64,000 bases of DNA. Origin: JBDHTQ01 sp039808765 (lineage in GTDB: Bacteria > Pseudomonadota > Alphaproteobacteria > UBA2400). The stretch is taken from positions 255,726 through 319,725 of the forward strand of contig JBDHTQ010000001.1 of NCBI GenBank assembly GCA_039808765.1, read 5' to 3'. Positions within the stretch are counted from its first letter, which is position 1; every line of letters starts with the position of its first letter. Of the stretch, positions 50,104-59,272 are shown one piece after another. A program made the position numbers and the translations under genes. The notes under the pieces were generated by a model. The model saw only the letters and a program-made list of their open reading frames with translations, searched no databases and was not told the origin of the DNA.

Positions 50104-52566
50104 ATGGTTGATTTGCCGAACAAAGGTTCGCTATTTCCCGTTTTACCATTGCGCGATATCGTGGTCTTTCCCCACATGATCGTTCCGCTTTTTGTGGGGC
50201 GGGAAAAGTCTGTGCGTGCGCTTGAAGATGTGATGCATGAAGAAAAACAAATTCTTCTTGTCACACAAAAGAATGCTGCTCAAGATGATCCGGGGCCGGC
50301 TGATCTTTATTCGGTGGGCACGCTTGGCACTGTTCTACAGCTATTAAAATTACCCGATGGTACGGTAAAGGTTTTGGTTGAAGGGCAACGTCGTGCACGT
50401 GTTGTTCGTTTTTCAGATAGCGCAGATTTTTACCAAGCCTATGCTGAAGTCATACCTGAAAATGGGGATGGTGAGTCAACCGCTTCAGCTGCGAATAGTG
50501 AATCACAGGAACAAGAGATGGACGCATTAATGCGTGCTGTGATATCGCAGTTTGAGCAATATATCAAACTGAACAAGAAAATTTCGCCGGAAATTTTGGT
50601 TTCATTAGGTCAGATTGATAGTCCGGCAAAGCTCGCTGATACCGTGGCTTCGCATTTATCACTCAAGTTGGCTGATAAACAGGCCTTGCTTGAGTCAGAG
50701 AGAGTAAGTGATCGACTGGAAAAAGTTTATGGTCATATGGAAAGCGAAATTGGCGTTTTACAAGTCGAAAAACGTATTCGCAACCGCGTAAAGCGACAGA
50801 TGGAAAAAACCCAGCGTGAATATTATTTGAATGAGCAGATGAAGGCTATTCAGAAAGAGCTGGGTGAAAATGAGGATGGCAAAGATGAATTGTCAGAACT
50901 CGCAGAAAAAATTGAAAAAACAAAACTCAGCAAAGAAGCCAGGGAAAAAGCTGAGGGCGAATTAAAGAAACTACGCCACATGAGTCCCATGTCAGCCGAA
51001 GCTTCTGTCGTGCGTAATTATCTTGATTGGATTTTGAGTTTGCCATGGAAAAAACCGGCGAAGCTCAAACACGATATGAACTTTGCTGAAGATGTTCTTA
51101 ACAAAGATCACTACGGATTGGAAAAGGTGAAAGAGCGCATTCTTGAGTATCTCGCTGTGCAAGAGCGTGTGCAAAAAGTGAAAGGGCCAATTCTTTGTCT
51201 TGTTGGCCCTCCCGGTGTGGGGAAGACATCATTGGGGAAGTCTATTGCACGTGCAACCGGACGCAGTTTTGTTCGTATGTCCTTGGGGGGTGTGCGTGAT
51301 GAAGCTGAAATTCGTGGCCATCGTCGCACCTATATCGGCGCAATGCCCGGTAAGGTTATTCAAGGGATGAAGAAGGGCAAGACCACCAATCCGCTTTTCT
51401 TGTTTGATGAGATTGACAAGCTGGGTTCGGATTGGCGCGGAGATCCGTCTTCTGCCCTACTTGAGGTGCTTGATCCAGAACAAAACAGCACGTTCAATGA
51501 TCATTATCTTGAAGTTGATTATGATTTGTCGAATACGCTTTTTGTCTGTACCGCGAATAGCCTTAACATGCCGCAGCCATTGTTGGATCGCATGGAGATC
51601 ATTCGTCTTTCCGGTTATACCGAAGATGAAAAAATTGAAATTTCGAAGCGCCATTTGATCAATAAGCAAATGGAAGATCACGGACTCAAAGAGGCAGAGT
51701 TTGCAGTTGAAGAGCAAGCGCTGCGTGACATTGTTCGCTTCTACACACGTGAAGCTGGCGTGCGTAGTCTTGAGCGTGATATTGCCAAGCTTGCGCGTAA
51801 GGCGGTGAAAGAACTTGTCAGCCGCTCGACACCAGAGAAGAAAGAAAGGATTGTCATTACGTCTGACAATCTTGATCAATACTTGGGTGTACGCAAATTC
51901 CTCTACAGCGAACTGGAAGAGAATGATTTGGTTGGTGTAACAACAGGATTGGCGTGGACCGAGGTCGGCGGTGATATTCTTCAAATTGAGGCCGTGTCGT
52001 TGACTGGCAAGGGCAAGGTATCAGCGACGGGTAAACTCGGTGATGTGATGAAGGAGTCTGTTCAAGCTGCTGAAAGCTTCGTGAAGTCACGTGCACCAAG
52101 CTATGGTATCAAGCCAAGTTATTTTGCACGTCGTGATATTCACGTTCATGTTCCTGAAGGTGCAACACCAAAAGATGGTCCAAGCGCAGGTGTTGCTATG
52201 GTCACATCAATCGTGTCGGTGATGACGGGGATTCCTGTTCGCAAAGATATTGCCATGACGGGGGAAATTTCTCTGCGTGGTCGTGTTTTACCCATCGGTG
52301 GATTAAAAGAGAAGTTGCTTGCAGCGATGCGTGCAGGGATCAAAACGGTACTCATTCCCCGTGACAACCAGAAGGATTTAGTTGAAATTCCGAAGAACAT
52401 CAAAGATCACCTGACAATTATTCCTGTTACGATGGCTGATGATGTTTTGAAACATGCACTTGTTCGTTCGCTTACACCAATTGAATGGAGTGAAGAAGAA
52501 GAGTTGGCTGAATTGGCGAGACAGAAAAGTATCGAGAGTCAGCTTGATCAATTAAGACCACATTAG
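50104..52566 (+). CDS. lon: ATP-dependent protease Lon
   Basis: Lon degrades misfolded and regulatory proteins. At 820 residues it is a complete LonA. The N-terminal substrate domain (LFPVLPLRDIVVFPHMIVPL) is followed by AAA+ with Walker A GPPGVGKTSLGKS (about residue 368), Walker B LFLFDEIDKL, then the protease domain with Ser694 (DGPSAGV) and Lys737 (GLKEK). The gene order lon-HU is common in alphaproteobacteria. A good terminator follows lon. Confidence 0.98.
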   Translation: MVDLPNKGSLFPVLPLRDIVVFPHMIVPLFVGREKSVRALEDVMHEEKQILLVTQKNAAQDDPGPADLYSVGTLGTVLQLLKLPDGTVKVLVEGQRRARVVRFSDSADFYQAYAEVIPENGDGESTASAANSESQEQEMDALMRAVISQFEQYIKLNKKISPEILVSLGQIDSPAKLADTVASHLSLKLADKQALLESERVSDRLEKVYGHMESEIGVLQVEKRIRNRVKRQMEKTQREYYLNEQMKAIQKELGENEDGKDELSELAEKIEKTKLSKEAREKAEGELKKLRHMSPMSAEASVVRNYLDWILSLPWKKPAKLKHDMNFAEDVLNKDHYGLEKVKERILEYLAVQERVQKVKGPILCLVGPPGVGKTSLGKSIARATGRSFVRMSLGGVRDEAEIRGHRRTYIGAMPGKVIQGMKKGKTTNPLFLFDEIDKLGSDWRGDPSSALLEVLDPEQNSTFNDHYLEVDYDLSNTLFVCTANSLNMPQPLLDRMEIIRLSGYTEDEKIEISKRHLINKQMEDHGLKEAEFAVEEQALRDIVRFYTREAGVRSLERDIAKLARKAVKELVSRSTPEKKERIVITSDNLDQYLGVRKFLYSELEENDLVGVTTGLAWTEVGGDILQIEAVSLTGKGKVSATGKLGDVMKESVQAAESFVKSRAPSYGIKPSYFARRDIHVHVPEGATPKDGPSAGVAMVTSIVSVMTGIPVRKDIAMTGEISLRGRVLPIGGLKEKLLAAMRAGIKTVLIPRDNQKDLVEIPKNIKDHLTIIPVTMADDVLKHALVRSLTPIEWSEEEELAELARQKSIESQLDQLRPH

Positions 52567-52582
52567 TCTTTTTCGTGTGTTG

Positions 52583-52620
52583 AAAAAGAGACGTCCGACG
52601 TGTAGGGTAGTCTCTTTTTT
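52583..52620 (+). terminator. Intrinsic terminator of lon
   Basis: AAAAGAGAC and GTCTCTTTT pair around a 17-base loop with a run of T. It lies 17 bases after the lon stop, so the HU gene is probably transcribed on its own. Confidence 0.85.
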
Positions 52621-52715
52621 CTCTTCAGCGCTTAAGAATGATTGACGTTACGCAACCTTCATGCTTCCATATGTGTGTGATGTGGTAGAGGTATGTATCA
52701 CAAGGGAGTGGGGTC

Positions 52716-53033
52716 ATGAATAAGAACGGTCTGATTGAAAATGTCGCACGCGCTACTAAGATGTCTAAGCCAGCCGTGGCCGTTATCGTCGAATCGATGT
52801 TTGAAATTATCAAAAACGAACTTGAGAGCGGTGGTAGCGTTAAGTTGGTTGGTTTTGGTTCGTTTCATATAAGCGAACGCAAATCAAGTGAAGGAAGACA
52901 TCCGCGTACAGGAGAAGTTATTCAAATTAATACTGTGCGCAATATTCGCTTTAGACAAGGGTCAGATTTGAAGTTACGAATTAACAGGAAGCGTGCAGAT
53001 AACACACGGCTTCTTGGTGATTCCATCATTTGA
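52716..53033 (+). CDS. HU-family DNA-binding protein
   Basis: HU/IHF proteins bend and compact DNA as dimers. The 105-residue protein has MNKNGLIENVARATKMSKPA at the N-terminus, the GFGSFHISERKSS signature strand, the DNA-binding arm with HPRTGEVIQINTVRNIRFR, and a C-terminal extension of about 12 residues (NRKRADNTRLLGDS) beyond a usual HU. Whether it acts as HU or IHF is not clear. It follows lon, like alphaproteobacterial hupB. Confidence 0.9.
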   Translation: MNKNGLIENVARATKMSKPAVAVIVESMFEIIKNELESGGSVKLVGFGSFHISERKSSEGRHPRTGEVIQINTVRNIRFRQGSDLKLRINRKRADNTRLLGDSII

Positions 53034-53058
53034 GACTTTGTCTGTTATGAATGTGATG

Positions 53059-53099
53059 AGCAAAAAAAGCATTGCGCCTTTACAATACTTTTTTGTGCT
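53059..53099. terminator. Bidirectional terminator between HU gene and tldD
   Basis: AGCAAAAAAAGCATTG pairs with CAATACTTTTTTGTGCT around a short loop, with A/T runs on both sides. It sits between two convergent genes and can serve both. Confidence 0.6.
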
Positions 53100-53112
53100 G
53101 GGCTTGATAAAA

Positions 53113-54549
53113 TTATAGTGCCGTTCCACCGATTGTTATGCTGTCGATGCGCAGAGATGGCTGGCCAACGCCTACAGGAACCAATTGCCCAGCTTTACCG
53201 CATGAACCCGAACCGCGATCCAACGAAAAATCATTACCAATCATGCTTACTTTGGTTAAGCATTCTGGTCCACTGCCGATCAATGTTGCGCCTTTAATCG
53301 GGTATTGAATTTTTCCATTTTCAATGAAGTAGGCTTCATCCATAGAGAAGACAAATTTCCCAGTGGTAATATCAACCTGACCGCTGTTAAAATTAGGTGC
53401 GAAGATCCCTTTCTTCACTGATGAAATCAATTCTTCTTGAGTATAGTTTCCACCTTGCATGTAGGTATTCGTCATGCGTGGCAAAGGAGGGTGGGCGTAA
53501 CTTTGACGACGGCAATTACCCGTTGGCAGTTTGCCAAGCAGGCGGGCACTTAAGCGATCATGCATAAAGCCTTTGAGAATGCCATCCTTAATCAAAACGT
53601 TTTCTTGTGAAGGCGTTCCTTCATCGTCAATTGTAATTGACCCGCGGTGGTTAGGAACAATGCCGCTATCAATTACCGTTACACCGCTAGCCGCAATTTT
53701 TTGTCCTAAAAGTCCGGCAAAAGCTGATGATTTTTTATAATTGAAATCACCTTCCAAGCCGTGGCCAATTGCCTCGTGCAGCAGAACGCCACAATAACCA
53801 TTACCAAGTACAACGGGCATTTCACCGGCGGGCGCTGGCTTCGCCTCAAAATTTATATCAGCGGCGCGGATAGCCAAATCTACAGCTGGTTGCCAGACAC
53901 TTGGATCAAGAAACTGTTCAAGCGTGACGCGGTTGCCCATACCGTGGGTACCTTTTTCTTGCCGATCATTGTTTTTAAGAATGACCGAGATAAATATACG
54001 AACCAAGGGGCGAATATCTGCCACACGATATCCATCAGCGCGCAGGATCTGCACGGCTTGCCAGGTTGATGTAATTGCTGCCGAGACCTGATTCACGCGC
54101 GGATCTTTTTTGCGTGCGTAAGCGTCAATAGATTGAAGCAAGGCAACTTTTTGTGCGAGTGAATGTGCATTGATGGGGTTTGCATCGGTGTATAATAATT
54201 TTTGTGGCGCAGAGATAGGCGTGTCTACTGCAAAGGTGCGTCCATGATCAATTACAGCCCGCACAGTGGGAACAGCGCGCTTTAATGCATCAAGGCTCAG
54301 TACGGATGAGTGTGCATAGCCTGTTGCTTCACCAATGACCCCACGCAAAGCCAGTCCTTGTGAGCGATCAAAGCTTGATGATTTAAGGTGGCCATCATCC
54401 CATAGCAGCGCTTCAAACTCGGTAAACTCCATAAAAAGCTCACCATCATCTGCGCCTTGTAAGGCATCAGAGACCAAGACTTGCGTTTTGCGCATATCTA
54501 AACCGGTTTGATGAAAAAACAGTTGGTCCGTTGTCTCAAGATGCGACAT
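53113..54549 (-). CDS. tldD: Metalloprotease TldD
   Basis: TldD forms a heterodimer with TldE/PmbA and cleaves unfolded peptides, for example in microcin B17 maturation and CcdA degradation. At 478 residues the length fits. The zinc site is HEAIGHGLEGD, and another strong block is NHRGSITIDDEGTPSQENVL with GKLPTGNCRRQSY and the C-terminal GSCGKAGQLVPVGVGQPSL. GAGGGTT precedes the ATG. The partner tldE is not in the window. The gene is divergent from thrC. Confidence 0.95.
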   Translation of the reverse strand: MSHLETTDQLFFHQTGLDMRKTQVLVSDALQGADDGELFMEFTEFEALLWDDGHLKSSSFDRSQGLALRGVIGEATGYAHSSVLSLDALKRAVPTVRAVIDHGRTFAVDTPISAPQKLLYTDANPINAHSLAQKVALLQSIDAYARKKDPRVNQVSAAITSTWQAVQILRADGYRVADIRPLVRIFISVILKNNDRQEKGTHGMGNRVTLEQFLDPSVWQPAVDLAIRAADINFEAKPAPAGEMPVVLGNGYCGVLLHEAIGHGLEGDFNYKKSSAFAGLLGQKIAASGVTVIDSGIVPNHRGSITIDDEGTPSQENVLIKDGILKGFMHDRLSARLLGKLPTGNCRRQSYAHPPLPRMTNTYMQGGNYTQEELISSVKKGIFAPNFNSGQVDITTGKFVFSMDEAYFIENGKIQYPIKGATLIGSGPECLTKVSMIGNDFSLDRGSGSCGKAGQLVPVGVGQPSLRIDSITIGGTAL

Positions 54550-54694
54550 AATTTAACCCTCGTTTCTGATTTTAGGGAGTATGGCCATTTTTTGATAAAA
54601 AGGCTACCCTCTACTTGCAAGTTTCGTAGCCTTCCGCCACATTAATGACTGGCTGCGAGAAATGACAATACAGCGTATCTTAAGGATGGCTTGA

Positions 54695-56101
54695 ATGCTG
54701 CAATACATCTCAACCCGTGGTGCGTCATCCCCGGCAACCTTCTCTGAGGCTGTGATTAAGGGGATTGCTGCCGACGGGGGATTATACATTCCCATGGTGT
54801 GGCCGCAGCTCGGAGAAGAAATCTTGGCCGAATTGCGCGGAAAAAGTTTTCAGCAAATTGCCTGCGTTATCTTGTCGCTTTTTTGTCCGGATGTGCGAGA
54901 AAATATAATTTCTGCGATTGTGCAGGATGTTTTTTCATCTCCGCAATTTTCGCATAGAGGTATTGCCCCCCTGAAACAATTAAAAAATAATCTTTGGCTG
55001 CTCGAACTTTTTTATGGCCCTACGTTTTCATCAAAAGACTTTTCACTGGGCTTGACGGCCGCATTGCTAGAGCATGTATTACCCTCGACGCAAACACCGC
55101 ATACTGTTTTAATGGCTGCACAGGGTGATACAGGTGCAGCTGCGGTTGAGGCTTTTCGTGGTAAGAAAAATATAGAGCTTTTTGTGTTATATCCTGTCGG
55201 TGATGTCCCCGATCGGCAGAAGCGGGCCATAACCTCTGTGACAGAAAAAAACATTCATGCCATTGCAATTGATGGCATGTTTGATCAATGCCAAGAGTTA
55301 GTAAAAGCGCTTTTGAATGATGAGGGATTAACACGCATATTTCATTTGGGAACTGCGAACTCTTTCAATATTGCGCGAGTGATTGCTACGATTATTCCAG
55401 TCATTTATGCTGCATTAAACTTGGGATCGCCTGAGCGTACGCTGACGTTTTGCGTTCCGACTGGAAATTTTACGTCTGCATTTGCATGTTATGCAGCATA
55501 TCGGATGGGGATTCCTATTGGTCGCATTGTTTATGCCACCAATGCTAATAACGCATTAAGGCGTTTTTATGATGATGGCATTATGAAAGTACATCCCTTA
55601 CAAAGAACGGTTGCGCCGGATTTGGATGTTACAGCTGCAGCGAATTTTGAACGTCTTCTGTTCGAGCTTTGTGACCGTAAGGCGGGCGAGATCGTACGAT
55701 TGTTAGCGAGCTATCGTGCTTCCGGATCATATGACATTACACCGGGAAATTTAAGAAAGTTTCGTACGCTTTTCTTTGCTTCCAGCGCGACTGATTCACA
55801 AATTGTTGAAACGATGGTGCAGGCCTACCGTGATTATGAGGTGGTGATTGATCCTCAAACGGCTGTGGCCTTGCACGCTGTTAATGATTCAAAACTGGAT
55901 GAAATGTTTCCGGCGGTGGTTTTGGCACCCTGTCATCCGGTTAAATTTTCTGAGACGGTTTTACGAGCAATTGCTGTGCGCCCTTCAATGGCAAATCGTC
56001 ACTTGCCGATGTCAAGTGCGAATGAAAAAACATTGATTCTACCTGCGGACTTTCGTGTAGTAAGTGATTATATTCGCATGCATGCGCGCCGTGCATTATA
56101 A
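54695..56101 (+). CDS. thrC: Threonine synthase
   Basis: ThrC converts O-phosphohomoserine to threonine with PLP. At 468 residues it is the long ThrC type. The PLP Lys is Lys114 (FSSKDF, where the family has FKDF), and the cofactor/substrate loops are QGDTGAAAVEAFRGK, STRGASSPATFSEAV near the start and PTGNFTSAFACYAAYRMG. The ATG follows AAGGATGG. In alphaproteobacteria thrC is usually followed by an M16 protease gene and a GNAT gene, the arrangement found here. Confidence 0.95.
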   Translation: MLQYISTRGASSPATFSEAVIKGIAADGGLYIPMVWPQLGEEILAELRGKSFQQIACVILSLFCPDVRENIISAIVQDVFSSPQFSHRGIAPLKQLKNNLWLLELFYGPTFSSKDFSLGLTAALLEHVLPSTQTPHTVLMAAQGDTGAAAVEAFRGKKNIELFVLYPVGDVPDRQKRAITSVTEKNIHAIAIDGMFDQCQELVKALLNDEGLTRIFHLGTANSFNIARVIATIIPVIYAALNLGSPERTLTFCVPTGNFTSAFACYAAYRMGIPIGRIVYATNANNALRRFYDDGIMKVHPLQRTVAPDLDVTAAANFERLLFELCDRKAGEIVRLLASYRASGSYDITPGNLRKFRTLFFASSATDSQIVETMVQAYRDYEVVIDPQTAVALHAVNDSKLDEMFPAVVLAPCHPVKFSETVLRAIAVRPSMANRHLPMSSANEKTLILPADFRVVSDYIRMHARRAL

Positions 56102-56120
56102 AAGAGGAGCCTTTTTACGA

Positions 56121-57398
56121 ATGATTTATCCCACCCCTCAGATCACAACATTGCCCAATGGACTGCGTGTGGCAACAGATACAGTGATCACGGCTTCAAG
56201 TGTTCATCTTGCCTTATTTGTCGGTGTGGGGTCACGGTACGAAGAACCGCAGCATGAAGGGCTATCACATTTGCTTGAACACATGTTTTTTAAAGGAACA
56301 ACAACGCGTGACGTTAAGACCATTAATCGAACGATTGAACAAAAAGGTGGAAGTTTGGGGGCATTTACCAGTCGCGAGAACACCAGTTTTTATGCGCGTG
56401 TTTTACCTGAAGATGTGCCGCTCGCATTAGAACTGATCGCCGACATGATTCTTAACTCCCTCTTTGATGAGAATGAACTTGAGCGGGAAAAAAATGTCAT
56501 TGAACAAGAAATCGGTGAAGCTTTTGATGCACCGGATGATCATATTTACGATATTTTGCATGAGGTCGCTTGGCCCAATCAGCCATTGGGTCGTCCCATT
56601 CTTGGGCGAGAAAAAACTCTAAAGAGAATTCAGCGTGATGATTTACGCCATTACATTGCAACACACTATCTTGCTGCACGGTGTGTATTGGTTGCAGCAG
56701 GATTGGTAGAACATGATGCTTTTGTGAAAGAAGTAGAAAAACGATTTTCACAACTCCCCACAGGTCAGCTAGCCGTTGCTGATCAAGCCAAATATAAAGG
56801 GGGCAGTGTTATCGTCCATCGTCCGCATCAAGAGCAACTGCATATGTGTTATGCTTTACAAATTGAAGGTGTTGGAAGTCCGAACTTTTATATTCAGGGC
56901 ATTGTTGCCAGTATTTTGGGAGGAGGATCATCCTCTCGCCTTTTTCATGAAATTCGAGAGGAGAGGGGGCTTGCTTACAGCGTTTCAGCATTTTCCTCAA
57001 GTTACATTGATACCGGGCTTTTAACCCTTTATGCCGCATGTGAACCCAGCAAAAGCATTGAATGTGAAAAAGTGATGCTTGATCAATTGATGAATTTGGG
57101 ATCAACAATCAACGAGGAAGAATTAGCTCGCGCCAAAGCCATGATCCGCGCAAATTTGTTGATGGAACTTGAAAACGTTGAATCACGCGCTGAAAGAATA
57201 GCGTTTCAGCTCTTGTCGCTTGATACATATCGGCCGGTTGAAACAGCATTACAAGCGCTTGAAAAAATTAATACACAAGATATTTCTCGATTTATGGAAA
57301 AAATCAAAACGACACCGCTGGCTCGTGCGTGTGTTGGCCCTGTAGATGAACTCCCGCCATTGCCGAAATCACCCATAGAATTGGTGAATGAATTATGA
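56121..57398 (+). CDS. M16-family zinc peptidase (PqqL/MPP beta-like)
   Basis: This is a processing-peptidase homologue. It starts at ATG 56121 after GAGGAG (425 residues). The inverted zinc motif HLLEH (His50, Glu53, His54) is intact, followed by EREKNVIEQEI, so it is an active-type subunit. RPHQEQLHMCYALQIEGV and GGGSSSRLFHEIREERGLAY, typical of the family, follow in the second half. The C-terminal half is the usual inactive domain. It overlaps the GNAT gene by four bases and starts 19 bases after thrC. Confidence 0.92.
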   Translation: MIYPTPQITTLPNGLRVATDTVITASSVHLALFVGVGSRYEEPQHEGLSHLLEHMFFKGTTTRDVKTINRTIEQKGGSLGAFTSRENTSFYARVLPEDVPLALELIADMILNSLFDENELEREKNVIEQEIGEAFDAPDDHIYDILHEVAWPNQPLGRPILGREKTLKRIQRDDLRHYIATHYLAARCVLVAAGLVEHDAFVKEVEKRFSQLPTGQLAVADQAKYKGGSVIVHRPHQEQLHMCYALQIEGVGSPNFYIQGIVASILGGGSSSRLFHEIREERGLAYSVSAFSSSYIDTGLLTLYAACEPSKSIECEKVMLDQLMNLGSTINEEELARAKAMIRANLLMELENVESRAERIAFQLLSLDTYRPVETALQALEKINTQDISRFMEKIKTTPLARACVGPVDELPPLPKSPIELVNEL

Positions 57399-58006
57399 TG
57401 GATTTATTTTCCGGCACTTTAAATCCACCTGACTTTATTCGTGAGGGTGAGCAGGTTTATATTCGGCCACCCTTGCTGTCTGATTGGTCTGCTTGGTCGG
57501 CTCTTCGGGAAAAAAGCCGTGCATTTTTAACCCCTTGGGAGCCTGCTTGGGCAGATGATTCATTGAGCCGCTTTACGTGGAACAGACGATTAAAGCGGCA
57601 GTATGATGCTTGGAAAAATGATCAATTTTACAGCTTTTTGACATTTCGTTGTGACGATAATGCTCTTGTTGGCGGTCTGAGTTTGAGCAATATTCGCCGC
57701 AGTGGGAGCCAAAGTGCTTTATTGGGGTATTGGGTGGGTGAAGAATATGCGCGCCAAGGATACACCACCGAAGCAGTTTGCTTAACGCTTGACTACGCTT
57801 TTGATCTGGCAGGGGGTGGATTTCATCGCATTGAAGCGGGATGCTTGCCAAGCAATAATCGAAGTGCTGGACTATTGCGCAAAGTTGGCTTTAAAGAAGA
57901 AGGATTATTGCGCGAGTATCTTAAAATTAATGGCGATTGGGAAGATCATTTGTTTTTTTCCATTCTCGAAAAAGAGTGGTGTGACATACGCGCAAGGCTT
58001 AAGTGA
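57395..58006 (+). CDS. GNAT-family N-acetyltransferase (RimJ-like)
   Basis: The 203-residue protein matches RimJ/RimL-type acetyltransferases: YIRPPLLSDWSAWSALREKS near the start, the acetyl-CoA-binding stretch LLGYWVGEEYARQGYTTEAV and NRSAGLLRKVGFKEEGLLRE near the end. Likely targets are protein N-termini, such as ribosomal proteins. It overlaps the M16 gene (ATGA), and the downstream flavoenzyme gene starts seven bases after its stop. The thrC-M16-GNAT order is a known alphaproteobacterial cluster. Confidence 0.92.
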   Translation: MMDLFSGTLNPPDFIREGEQVYIRPPLLSDWSAWSALREKSRAFLTPWEPAWADDSLSRFTWNRRLKRQYDAWKNDQFYSFLTFRCDDNALVGGLSLSNIRRSGSQSALLGYWVGEEYARQGYTTEAVCLTLDYAFDLAGGGFHRIEAGCLPSNNRSAGLLRKVGFKEEGLLREYLKINGDWEDHLFFSILEKEWCDIRARLK

Positions 58007-58013
58007 GGGGAAC

Positions 58014-59225
58014 ATGAAAAAAGATTATGATGTTATTATAATTGGTGCAGGTCCGGCAGGATTATGTTTTGCAAAGGCTTTAGCTGATGAAGGGTTGTCG
58101 CTCGCGATCATTGAAAAAAACCACATGAAAACACTTTCACAGCCTATCGCTGATGGGCGTGATCTTGCCTTAACGCGCTCAACGCAAGAAACACTCAAGC
58201 GGATTGGCGTATGGGATTATGTTCCACAAGATGAGATTTCACCGCTCCGCGAAGCACGTGTGATCAATGGTAGTGCATCGTATTTTCTGCGCTTTGCTGA
58301 CCCGCATCAGGCTGAAGGACAGGCCATTGGTGCTTTTGTTTCAAATCAGAATATCCGGCAAGCGGTTTGGAATTCTCTTGAGCCTTATTTCAAAAACAAG
58401 AAAGTGACGTTGATCACTGAACAAGAAGTGCAATCTGTTGGAACAGAAGAGAAGGCAGGGTCCGTTATCTTGAAAAGTGGGCAAACGGTAACAGCCTCTG
58501 TGGTTGTTGCTTCCGATAGCCGCTTCTCAAGCTCGCGGCATTCTGTTGGCATAGCGACCCATAAATTCGATTTTGCGCGTACGTGTATTGTTGCGCGCAT
58601 CCACCATGAGTATCCTCATGAAGAAGTGGCTTACGAATGTTTTAACGCTCAAATGACGTTGGCTGTGCTTCCTCTTAATCAGCAAAAATCCTCAATTGTT
58701 CTCACGCTTCCCCCTCACGAAGCTGAAGAGATTCTGGCACTCGATAAAGATTGTTTTAGCCAATATATTACGAGTAGTTTTCGTGACCGATTGGGAGAAA
58801 TGACGTTGTGCAGTAAACCAATTTGCTACCCTTTGATTGCAACTTATGCCACGCGGTTTATCGCTGATCGGTTTGCTTTGATTGGTGATGCTGCCGTAGG
58901 AATGCACCCGGTTACGGCACATGGGTTTAATTTTGGTGTAAAAGGGGCTTGGACGTTAAGTCAGTTGATCAAGAAAGCCCATTGTTTGGGCCTTGATATC
59001 GGTGCCTATTCGTTATTGCAGAAGTATGAACGTCAACATAGACGCGCGACTCTGCCACTTTTTTTTGCAACCAACTCCATCGTGCAGCTGTATTCCAGTC
59101 GCCATCCCTTGCTTAGGTCTTTACAATCCGGTTTGTTACGTCTTGGAAATGGTCTTAAGCCTGTGCAAAAATTAATAATGAAACGCTTGATGCGCCCGAT
59201 GCCACACCACAGCGAACGGGTATAA
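58014..59225 (+). CDS. UbiH/UbiF/COQ6-family FAD monooxygenase
   Basis: Members hydroxylate ubiquinone intermediates. The start at 58014 follows GAGGGGAAC; an earlier in-frame start inside the GNAT gene is not used. The 403-residue protein has the dinucleotide fold VIIIGAGPAGLCFAKALADE, the second FAD motif LIGDAAVGMHPVTAHGFNFG and RDLALTRSTQETLKRIGVWD. It lies seven bases after the GNAT gene, so it belongs to that operon. The exact hydroxylation position cannot be given. Confidence 0.9.
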   Translation: MKKDYDVIIIGAGPAGLCFAKALADEGLSLAIIEKNHMKTLSQPIADGRDLALTRSTQETLKRIGVWDYVPQDEISPLREARVINGSASYFLRFADPHQAEGQAIGAFVSNQNIRQAVWNSLEPYFKNKKVTLITEQEVQSVGTEEKAGSVILKSGQTVTASVVVASDSRFSSSRHSVGIATHKFDFARTCIVARIHHEYPHEEVAYECFNAQMTLAVLPLNQQKSSIVLTLPPHEAEEILALDKDCFSQYITSSFRDRLGEMTLCSKPICYPLIATYATRFIADRFALIGDAAVGMHPVTAHGFNFGVKGAWTLSQLIKKAHCLGLDIGAYSLLQKYERQHRRATLPLFFATNSIVQLYSSRHPLLRSLQSGLLRLGNGLKPVQKLIMKRLMRPMPHHSERV

Positions 59226-59272
59226 AAGACGTTTTAAACCTTTTATCTTTCGTGCGTAGACGCAAAAATTTA

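Noticed and set aside
57789..58013. N-terminal extension of the UbiH-like gene
   Set aside because: It would overlap the GNAT gene by over 200 bases; the ATG at 58014 with GAGGGG gives the normal FAD-binding N-terminus.
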